DNA of 6,317 nucleotides. Origin: an uncultured Enterocloster sp. Lineage in GTDB: Bacteria; Bacillota; Clostridia; Lachnospirales; Lachnospiraceae. The stretch covers positions 1 through 6,317 of the forward strand of contig CALWMT010000160.1 in NCBI GenBank assembly GCA_944382045.1. Direction: 5' to 3'. Under the pieces are notes generated by a model. It did no database searches and was not told the origin of the DNA. It was given only the letters and a program-made list of their open reading frames with translations. The first letter of the stretch is position 1, and the number at the start of each line of letters is the position of its first letter. Positions 1 to 4,873 of the stretch are shown here, one piece after another. Both the position numbers and the translations under genes were made by a program.

Positions 1-369
1 GCAGATATCCGTGCAAAGCCCCACGACCTCCGCCTGGGAGAATCCGCCGTCCCGCACATACTCTGCCAGCTCCCGGCTTCCGAAGGTCCCCTTCTCAAAC
101 CGTGTTCCCGCAAGCTCCTTAAACGCGTCCGCAAGCTCCCAGCCAGGCGTCCCCTTGATGCAATGGGGCACGGGAAGCCTTCTCCCCTCCTGGGTGGCGG
201 GATAATCCGGCCCGTGGGTGTCAAGGGTGAAAACCACAGTCTCCCCTGCGGCCTGGTACGCCTTGATTTTCTCCTCCACGGCCGGCACAATGGCCTGGGC
301 CTCCTTAGTGCCCAGGGCCCCGTCCACAAAATCCTTCTGCATGTCTACCACAACAAGCAAACGGCTCAT
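1..369 (-). CDS. Cysteine hydrolase, nicotinamidase/isochorismatase family (partial, N-terminal 123 aa)
   Basis: This frame was translated by hand on the minus strand; it is open to the window edge and the gene continues beyond it. It starts MSRLLVVVDMQKDF and contains the family landmarks. D9 in VVVDMQ is the first catalytic residue. A probable metal site is LDTH (D50, H52) with E61 and H69 in the TQEGRRLPVPHC stretch. K93 in FEKGTFGS is the catalytic lysine. VVGLCTDIC ends on the nucleophilic cysteine, C123, which is the last codon in the window. Members are cytoplasmic amidohydrolases; closest in style are the nicotinamidases, which convert nicotinamide to nicotinate for NAD salvage. The TQEGRRLPVPHCIKGTPGWEL block resembles nicotinamidase-like enzymes of Firmicutes more than isochorismatases, but the substrate is inferred. 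The start is supported by AGGAGG 8 nt upstream. About one third of a usual 170-200 residue member is missing. Family call firm, substrate moderate. Confidence 0.88.
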   Translation of the reverse strand, partial: MSRLLVVVDMQKDFVDGALGTKEAQAIVPAVEEKIKAYQAAGETVVFTLDTHGPDYPATQEGRRLPVPHCIKGTPGWELADAFKELAGTRFEKGTFGSRELAEYVRDGGFSQAEVVGLCTDIC

Positions 370-377
370 ATGTATTT

Positions 378-383
378 CCTCCT
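378..383 (-). promoter_or_regulatory. Ribosome binding site of the cysteine hydrolase
   Basis: AGGAGG on the minus strand lies 8 nt before the ATG at 369. It fixes the start codon of the partial hydrolase gene. Confidence 0.8.
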
Positions 384-432
384 GGGTATCTATGATATGC
401 CGCTCCCTTTGGGCGGCTTCCTCTTCCCTTAC

Positions 433-441
433 AGTCTACCA
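433..441 (-). promoter_or_regulatory. Possible extended -10 promoter for the cysteine hydrolase
   Basis: The minus strand reads TGGTAGACT, which fits the extended -10 pattern TGnTAnnnT, about 65 nt before the hydrolase start. No convincing -35 box lies at the proper distance. The leader between it and the gene holds a bulged GC hairpin (399-417, arms GCCG/CGGC and CCC/GGG). Alternatively the gene is read through from the upstream ATPase gene, since both lie on the same strand 177 bp apart. Confidence 0.3.
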
Positions 442-472
442 CAGATTTGCCTGCAAGGAAAGCGGGTCTTGG

Positions 473-503
473 GAAAACTGTTTTCGCTGCTTTGGGGCAG
501 CAA
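473..503 (-). other. Two adjacent small hairpins after the AAA ATPase gene
   Basis: Downstream of the ATPase stop the minus strand carries GCTGC-CCCAAA-GCAGC, which can extend by a wobble and an A-T pair, followed at once by GAAAAC-A-GTTTTC. They could form a weak transcription end or an RNA processing structure. There is no clean run of T after a strong stem, so I do not call a terminator. The rest of the 370-546 spacer shows no gene. Confidence 0.25.
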
Positions 504-546
504 TCCGGAAGGAAGGCAGCAGGCGGCATACAGGCGAATGCAGATG

Positions 547-1899
547 TCAGAGGAGAGGCGTCATATAAAGCGGAAGAAAATGAATCTCCTCCTCCTCCTT
601 TACATCGCCCGGGTGCAGCACATAGGGGATATACGTCTGTTCCTTATATTTTTTCACAAATTTGCGGAGAGATGTCAAAGTATAGTTCTTTGTTGACTTA
701 ACTTCAATGGGAGAAATATTGTGCCGGCTGCTGATTTTGCTCTTTGCCGCCAAAAAATCAATTTTCATCCGGGCATCCTTATCCTCGCGGGAGGAATTCG
801 AGTAAAAATACAGCTTATGTCCCGCTGCCGTGAGCATCTGCGCCACCAGATTTTCCACTATCATGCCCTGATTTACCTCCAGCTTGTCAAACAGCAATTT
901 TCTGTAAAGCTCCTGGCTGATAATTCCATTTTCGTCAAAGGCATGGCTGATAAGCAGTCCGGTATCTGCCATATAGCATTTTAATGTCATGCGATCCATA
1001 TTCAGCTTCAGGCCAATATCCGGAGCAGTTGAATTGTAGCAGATATTCACAATCATTGCATCGTCCAGCCAGAACAGAGCGTTCTCATAATCCCGCAGAC
1101 GCGCATTCTTTTTCAGCGAGGAAAGCTTAAACTTTTTCTCATGTTTTTGAAGCTGCGCCGGAATCTCATCGAAAATACTCTGTACCTTCATCTCATATCC
1201 CTGGGCATGCTTGGCGATGTCAGACCGGTAAAGCGTCAGAATATCTCTTTTGACCTGGTCAACCTTATCAAAATCCCGGCTCTGTACATATTCCGCCACG
1301 GCCTGGGGCATGCCGCCTACAATCATATACTGCCGGAAATAGTCCATCGCCTTCCGGTGCATCACTTGTCCCATAGGCTTTCCCGTATCATAGCATCTGC
1401 GAATCATATCCATCAGCATTTCATTTCCCTGGGCCCATAAAAACTCCTCGAAATCCATGGGATATAATTTCATGTGGCGCTCTTCTGACGGAATCACTAT
1501 GTCTTTTACATTCCATTTTATGGACATTAGGGAGCCTGTTTCCATGTAATGGTACCGGCCATCTCCTACCAAATATTTGATGGCGGCGCGTGCCTGAGGA
1601 AAAAGCTGTACCTCGTCGAAAATGATCAGCGATTCCCCTGGATACAGCTTAATATTGTAGTAGTTGGAAAGATACATAAAAAGTGTATCCAAATCATCCA
1701 AATAGTGCAAAAATAAATCTCTTACCTCTGTGCCTGCCCGGTTAAAATCGATAAGAAGATAGCTTTTATACTCCGCCCTGGCAAATTCCTCCGCAATATA
1801 GCTCTTGCCAACCCGCCGGGCTCCATCCAGGAGCAGAGCCGTCCTTCCCGCCCAATTCTTTTTCCAATTGACTAACTCCGCATAAATTTTACGTTTCAT
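547..1899 (-). CDS. AAA_14/DUF4143 ATP-binding protein
   Basis: This 450-residue protein is close to the usual family length. The N-terminal half is a P-loop ATPase: Walker A GARRVGKS (26-33), Walker B LIIFDEVQ (91-98, with D95 and E96), and a sensor-like TGS (121-123) followed by MKLYPMDFEEFL (143-154), all typical of the AAA_14 domain. The C-terminal half matches DUF4143 and carries a PD-(D/E)XK-like set: E349 in the VENLVAQML helix, D381 in KIDFLAA, and E399/K401 in PIEVKS. The protein is cytoplasmic, with no signal peptide or membrane helix. Its biological role is not established; these ATPases are abundant, often in many copies, in gut anaerobes. The start is set by AAGGAGG 4 nt before the ATG. 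By eye the gene is more AT-rich than the metal pump and the vWA gene, which hints at separate acquisition. It has its own promoter region and no clear operon partner. Family call firm; nuclease activity is only inferred. Confidence 0.92.
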   Translation of the reverse strand: MKRKIYAELVNWKKNWAGRTALLLDGARRVGKSYIAEEFARAEYKSYLLIDFNRAGTEVRDLFLHYLDDLDTLFMYLSNYYNIKLYPGESLIIFDEVQLFPQARAAIKYLVGDGRYHYMETGSLMSIKWNVKDIVIPSEERHMKLYPMDFEEFLWAQGNEMLMDMIRRCYDTGKPMGQVMHRKAMDYFRQYMIVGGMPQAVAEYVQSRDFDKVDQVKRDILTLYRSDIAKHAQGYEMKVQSIFDEIPAQLQKHEKKFKLSSLKKNARLRDYENALFWLDDAMIVNICYNSTAPDIGLKLNMDRMTLKCYMADTGLLISHAFDENGIISQELYRKLLFDKLEVNQGMIVENLVAQMLTAAGHKLYFYSNSSREDKDARMKIDFLAAKSKISSRHNISPIEVKSTKNYTLTSLRKFVKKYKEQTYIPYVLHPGDVKEEEEIHFLPLYMTPLL

Positions 1900-1903
1900 A
1901 AGC

Positions 1904-1910
1904 CCTCCTT
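1904..1910 (-). promoter_or_regulatory. Ribosome binding site of the AAA ATPase
   Basis: AAGGAGG on the minus strand, 4 nt before the ATG at 1899. It is a strong Shine-Dalgarno sequence and supports this start. Confidence 0.8.
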
Positions 1911-1946
1911 AAAGAAAACTGCTGCGATGCAAAACCAGTGCCGGTG

Positions 1947-1958
1947 GTTTCGCGAAAC
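1947..1958. promoter_or_regulatory. 12-bp perfect palindrome GTTTCGCGAAAC in the AAA ATPase leader
   Basis: GTTTCGCGAAAC is perfectly self-complementary. It lies between the predicted -10 box (1985-1990) and the ATPase start (1899), some 20-30 nt downstream of the expected transcription start. It could be a repressor operator or the stem of a small hairpin. No regulator gene next to it is an obvious partner. Confidence 0.35.
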
Positions 1959-2044
1959 ACGGAATCAAGATTTTTATTATGTATATTATAACACGTTTTC
2001 AAGATTTTTATTATTCAATTTTTGCACATTTTCAAGACTTTTTA
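1958..2044. repeat. Three tandem direct repeats, 34/33-bp period, upstream of the AAA ATPase
   Basis: Three units begin at 1958, 1992 and 2025, each of the form CAC-n5-CAAGA followed by a T-rich run. Sixteen bases, TCAAGATTTTTATTAT, are identical in the first two (1965-1980 and 1999-2014); the third is diverged (TCAAGACTTTTTA, 2032-2044). On the minus strand the core reads A(A/G)TCTTGA followed by GTG five bases further on. The third unit runs into the terminator-like structure at 2050-2099. The units bracket the predicted promoter and are about three helical turns apart, so they could be binding sites on one face of the DNA. They may equally be a decayed AT-rich duplication. Confidence 0.6.
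1985..1993 (-). promoter_or_regulatory. Extended -10 promoter of the AAA ATPase
   Basis: The minus strand reads TGTTATAAT, a perfect extended -10 element (TG-n-TATAAT), about 90 nt before the ATPase start. The region 17 nt upstream of the hexamer is AT-rich without a good -35 match, as is usual for extended -10 promoters. Alternative TTGAAA boxes inside the direct repeats, spaced 16-17 nt from TAATAA, are weaker. Confidence 0.55.
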
Positions 2045-2049
2045 GCATT

Positions 2050-2099
2050 AAAAAGGGCTGTCCTGAAGCAGATAGTTCCAAAATAGAAGGAGACAACCC
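2050..2099 (-). terminator. Probable rho-independent terminator of the metal-transport ATPase
   Basis: About 50 nt after the pump's stop codon, the minus strand has GGGTTGTC (2099-2092) and GACAGCCC (2062-2055), which pair over 8 bp with one G-U, followed directly by TTTTT. The loop is long, about 29 nt, so the hairpin is weaker than a textbook terminator. The arms also resemble the GGGTTGTC/GACAGCCC ends of some insertion sequences, so a small element remnant is an alternative. Confidence 0.5.
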
Positions 2100-2148
2100 C
2101 CAACAGAATTCTGACTCTAAATCGGCGATACGAGTATATATAGCCTCT

Positions 2149-4083
2149 TTATTCTTTGTACTTCCTGTCGTACAGCAGTGCCGCGAACAGCACCACAAAG
2201 CAGGAGCCCGCATTGTGGACCAGAGCGCCGGTAGTGGGAGTAAGCACCTCCATGAGGGAGAGGACGATGGCTGCGAAATTGATGCACATGGACATGGCAA
2301 TGCTGCGCTTGATCGTCCGTATTGTCTCATTGGACAGCCATTTCAAATAGGGGATCTTAGCGATATCGTCGGTCATAAGGGCCACATCCGCTGCGTCCAC
2401 CGCGATGTCGCTTCCCATGGCGCCCATGGCCACTCCCACATCCGCTGCCTTTAAGGCTGGCGAGTCGTTGACGCCGTCGCCGATCATGCACACCTTACGG
2501 CGCTCCCGCCGCATTTCTTCAATATTTTCCACTTTCTCTGCCGGGAGCAGGCCGGCCCGCACCTCCGATATGCCCGCCTGCCCTGCGAAATACTCCGCTG
2601 TCCGTTTATTATCCCCGGTGAGAAGCACAGTTCGGACACCCATCTTTGTCAGCCGGGACACCATCTTTTCTGCCTCCGGCCGAATCACATCCGACAGAGC
2701 GATTACCCCCAGGCATTTCCTGTCATCCGCCGCGAATACAAGGGCCTTTCCCTGGCCGCGCAGCTGCGCAAGTTCCCCACAGACGCTGGAAATCCCCGTG
2801 GTTTTGTCCGCTGCCTGCGCAGCGCTCTCCAACGAAATTCCATTTTCTTCCAAAAAGTTTTCATTTCCGCAGAGCAGGCGCCGTCCATCCACCTGCGCGG
2901 CCACGCCCTTTCCTGCAGTCATCCGGAAAGCCGTGGATTCCGAAATTGTGAGGCCCCGGGCTCTGGCGCTGGCCACGATTGCCATTCCCAAGGGATGCTC
3001 GCTCCGCTGTTCTGCGGAGGCGGCCAGGGAAAGGAGCGCGTTTTCACTGATGGCGGGGTCAAATGGGAGAATATCGCTGACCTCCAGCCTGCCATATGTG
3101 AGGGTTCCCGTCTTATCAAAGGCAATGGTGCCGGTCTTTCCCATATTTTCCAGGGCCTCTCCGGATTTGATAATCACGCCCTGCTTCGCCGCCTGTCCGA
3201 TGGCTGCCATGACCGCTGTGGGGGTGGCCAAAACCAGAGCGCAGGGGCAGAATACTACCAGGATGGTGACCGCTGTGATGATATTTCCGGTTCCAATATA
3301 TGCAGCTATGGCGATGAGGAGAGCCACAGGAACCAGCCAGCTGGCGCACCGGTCCGCGATGCGCTGCACAGGAGCCTGCCGGTTCTCCGCTTCCTGCATC
3401 ATACGCACCAGCTTCTGCAGGGAGCTGTCTTCCCCCACGCCTACAGCCGAGATATCAATGGAGCCAAAACAGTTGATGGTGCCGCAGAACACCTCGTCTC
3501 CTGCTTTTTTGTCCACAGGCAGGGATTCCCCTGTGATGATGGCCTGATCCACGGCGGTCTCCCCGCTCACGATGCATCCATCCACCGGCACGGTCTCTCC
3601 GGGAAGGATGCGCAGGATATCCCCCTTACGGATATCCTGAACCGGTATCAGCTCCTCCTCCCCCTCACGGATTCTGCGGCCCTGGGCGGGAGCCAGGCTG
3701 AGAAGCTTTTTCAATCCCTTCTTCGCCCGGTCGGTGGTGGCCTCCTCCAGCAATGCCCCGATGGCCATGATGAATACCACTTCCCCCGCTGCGAACAGGT
3801 CGCCGATGGCGATGGCCGCGAACATGGCAATGCAGATCAGGAGGGCGGAGGAAATTTTGCTGATGCCGGGATTGTGCACCACGCGCCACAGAGCCAGGTA
3901 AAGCAGGGGAATCCCACAGATGATTATGGTCACCCAGGCTGGGTCGAAGGGAAAGAGAACAAGATGCGTGGCCTCCCCGCCAAATTCCTCCATCAGATGA
4001 GGGATCAGGTCAAACAGCAGAAAAATTCCGGCTGCAATGGTCATCGGCAATCCGGCAAGAACGTCATTTATTTTTTTCAGCAT
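2149..4083 (-). CDS. Heavy-metal translocating P1B-type ATPase without N-terminal metal-binding domain
   Basis: This is a 644-residue membrane pump that couples ATP hydrolysis to metal-ion transport. All P-type landmarks are present, numbered from the chosen start: actuator TGES (184-187), metal-site CPC (279-281) in a membrane helix, phosphorylation site DKTGT (D323), the P1B-specific SEHPLG with its HP pair (363-364), TGDN (489-492) and hinge GDGVND (535-540). Hydrophobic stretches fit eight membrane helices: four before the actuator, two around CPC, two at the end. The last helix carries HNAGS (623-627), not the patterns I associate with copper or zinc/cadmium pumps. There is no HMA domain or CxxC metal motif at the N-terminus. 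ATG at 4083 is preferred because GGGAGG lies 6 nt upstream; the frame also extends seven codons to a TTG at 4104 that would overlap this site. It is divergent from a TetR gene that probably controls it. The metal is unresolved. Confidence 0.93.
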   Translation of the reverse strand: MLKKINDVLAGLPMTIAAGIFLLFDLIPHLMEEFGGEATHLVLFPFDPAWVTIIICGIPLLYLALWRVVHNPGISKISSALLICIAMFAAIAIGDLFAAGEVVFIMAIGALLEEATTDRAKKGLKKLLSLAPAQGRRIREGEEELIPVQDIRKGDILRILPGETVPVDGCIVSGETAVDQAIITGESLPVDKKAGDEVFCGTINCFGSIDISAVGVGEDSSLQKLVRMMQEAENRQAPVQRIADRCASWLVPVALLIAIAAYIGTGNIITAVTILVVFCPCALVLATPTAVMAAIGQAAKQGVIIKSGEALENMGKTGTIAFDKTGTLTYGRLEVSDILPFDPAISENALLSLAASAEQRSEHPLGMAIVASARARGLTISESTAFRMTAGKGVAAQVDGRRLLCGNENFLEENGISLESAAQAADKTTGISSVCGELAQLRGQGKALVFAADDRKCLGVIALSDVIRPEAEKMVSRLTKMGVRTVLLTGDNKRTAEYFAGQAGISEVRAGLLPAEKVENIEEMRRERRKVCMIGDGVNDSPALKAADVGVAMGAMGSDIAVDAADVALMTDDIAKIPYLKWLSNETIRTIKRSIAMSMCINFAAIVLSLMEVLTPTTGALVHNAGSCFVVLFAALLYDRKYKE

Positions 4084-4089
4084 AAAAAA

Positions 4090-4095
4090 CCTCCC
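4090..4095 (-). promoter_or_regulatory. Ribosome binding site deciding the start of the metal-transport ATPase
   Basis: GGGAGG on the minus strand is 6 nt before the ATG at 4083. It favours this start over the upstream in-frame TTG at 4104, whose first codons would include the site itself. Confidence 0.75.
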
Positions 4096-4111
4096 ATTCT
4101 GCAACAGTTCA

Positions 4112-4158
4112 GACGGCCCTTTTCGGGCGGGCGTCCCGCTCCTTGACAGCCGCCCGTC
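4112..4158 (-). promoter_or_regulatory. GC-rich leader with competing stems before the metal-transport ATPase
   Basis: The pump's probable leader contains self-complementary GC blocks. CGGGCGG (minus strand, 4156-4150) can pair with CCGCCCG (4130-4124); GCCC-GAAAA-GGGC (4128-4116) forms a tight hairpin using some of the same bases; and GACGG (4158-4154) can pair with CCGTC (4116-4112). The stems are partly exclusive. This may be a simple translation-damping leader. No known riboswitch was recognised. Confidence 0.3.
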
Positions 4159-4171
4159 ATTGCCGTATAAT
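4143..4171 (+). promoter_or_regulatory. Consensus sigma-A promoter of the TetR-family regulator
   Basis: TTGACA (4143-4148), a 17-bp spacer, and TATAAT (4166-4171) match the vegetative consensus at every position. Transcription would begin near 4178, giving a leader of about 115 nt before the regulator gene. So strong a promoter in front of a repressor gene is expected to be held down by autorepression. Confidence 0.88.
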
Positions 4172-4172
4172 A
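4167..4172 (-). promoter_or_regulatory. Possible opposing -10 box for the metal-transport ATPase
   Basis: The minus strand reads TATTAT across the same bases as the regulator's -10 box. No good -35 box is seen 16-18 nt upstream on this strand. If used, the pump would start near 4160 and both promoters would compete for the same DNA, with the inverted repeat at 4184-4196 in the -35 region of this one. Confidence 0.3.
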
Positions 4173-4183
4173 AATTTGATAAC

Positions 4184-4196
4184 GAACATATTGTTC
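4184..4196. promoter_or_regulatory. Inverted repeat GAACA-TAT-TGTTC, probable TetR operator
   Basis: A perfect 5-bp inverted repeat around a TAT centre lies about 12 nt past the regulator's -10 box, at the start of its transcript. A protein bound here would block the plus-strand promoter and cover the -35 region of the opposing one. TetR-family dimers typically bind such short palindromes beside their own gene. The assignment is by position and symmetry only. Confidence 0.5.
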
Positions 4197-4281
4197 TCTT
4201 TTATTGTAGCAGGCGCAAAGCGGAATACAAGGGACAGTATTGGCCCTGCGTTTGGTACGGAACATTTTTAAAAAATTGTAC

Positions 4282-4286
4282 GGAGG
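4282..4286 (+). promoter_or_regulatory. Ribosome binding site of the TetR-family regulator
   Basis: GGAGG is 8 nt before the ATG at 4295. The frame is open much further upstream (to 4037), but those codons lie across the pump's start and the promoter, so this site decides the true start. Confidence 0.8.
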
Positions 4287-4294
4287 AATGGGAT

Positions 4295-4861
4295 ATGGAC
4301 AGACGGCAGAAAAAAACGCGGGCGGCTATTTTTGCCGCGTTCCGCGCTCTCTTAACAGAAAAAAGTTATGGAAAAATTACCGTGCAGGACATCATCGACC
4401 GGGCGGATGTGGGCCGCACTACCTTCTACACCCACTTTGAGACAAAGGAGGATCTGCTGAAGGCCCTGTGTGAGGAACTGTTCGGCCACATCGTGGACAG
4501 CGCCCTGGACAGCGCCAACACCCGGGGGCTCTACTCAGATAAGGCGGCACCCGCATCCGTGTTCTGTCATCTCCTGCAGCACCTTCGGGAAAATGACGGC
4601 ATCGCCGGGCTGCTCTCCTGCGAGAGCAGCGAGATATTCCTGCGGTATTTCCGGGCCAGCCTGAACAAGCTGATCGAGATCCAGCTTGTCAATCAAGGCC
4701 GTGCAATCAATCGGTCAATTCCGCAGGATTTTCTCATCAACCACATCTCCGGAAGCTTTGTGGAGATGGTGCTCTGGTGGATTGAGGGCCGCATGGCGCG
4801 GACGCCGGAGGAGTTGGACGGGTATTTCCGGGCGGTGATTGAGCCGGTTTTTTACGTTTGA
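4295..4861 (+). CDS. TetR/AcrR-family transcriptional regulator
   Basis: This 188-residue protein has the usual TetR length. Residues 1-50 form the DNA-binding domain: MDRRQKKTRAAI opens helix 1, and the helix-turn-helix is ITVQDIIDRADVGRTTFYTHF (28-48) followed by ETKEDLLKAL, a highly typical TetR signature. The C-terminal part (about 80-188), with FLINHISGSFVEMVLWWIEG (146-165) and ELDGYFRAVI, resembles the TetR_C_8-type ligand/dimerisation domain. It is a cytoplasmic repressor in most relatives. It lies divergent from the metal-transport ATPase, with 211 bp between the two start codons, a consensus promoter and a palindrome, so it probably controls that pump and itself. The inducing ligand is unknown. 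TetR proteins in metal-efflux loci are less common than ArsR, CopY or MerR types, so a non-metal signal is possible. Confidence 0.93.
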   Translation: MDRRQKKTRAAIFAAFRALLTEKSYGKITVQDIIDRADVGRTTFYTHFETKEDLLKALCEELFGHIVDSALDSANTRGLYSDKAAPASVFCHLLQHLRENDGIAGLLSCESSEIFLRYFRASLNKLIEIQLVNQGRAINRSIPQDFLINHISGSFVEMVLWWIEGRMARTPEELDGYFRAVIEPVFYV

Positions 4862-4873
4862 TTCAAAGACGCT
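4862..4873. other. 12-bp gap between convergent genes
   Basis: The regulator and the vWA gene end tail to tail with only 12 bp between stop codons. I see no hairpin with a T-run on either strand here, so transcripts probably run into the opposite gene. Confidence 0.6.

Noticed and set aside
1958..2044. CRISPR-like array
   Set aside because: Only three AT-rich units, directly abutting without distinct spacers, and no cas genes in the window.
1986..2330. Minus-strand frame of 114 codons spanning the pump's 3' end and the AT-rich spacer
   Set aside because: Its first half overlaps the pump in another frame and its second half is simply the translated repeats (LENV appears twice), so it is not a credible gene.
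2405..3547. Second long plus-strand frame (380 codons) opposite the metal pump
   Set aside because: Same reason: Ser/Arg/Ala-rich antisense shadow without motifs or a supporting ribosome binding site.
2995..4146. Long open frame on the plus strand (383 codons) antisense to the metal pump
   Set aside because: It lies fully opposite a gene with every P-type ATPase motif, has no recognisable domain, and its composition follows from the opposite strand's codon use.
4037..4294. N-terminal extension of the TetR gene (86 codons)
   Set aside because: It would cross the pump's start and the consensus promoter; the ribosome binding site and family length both place the start at 4295.
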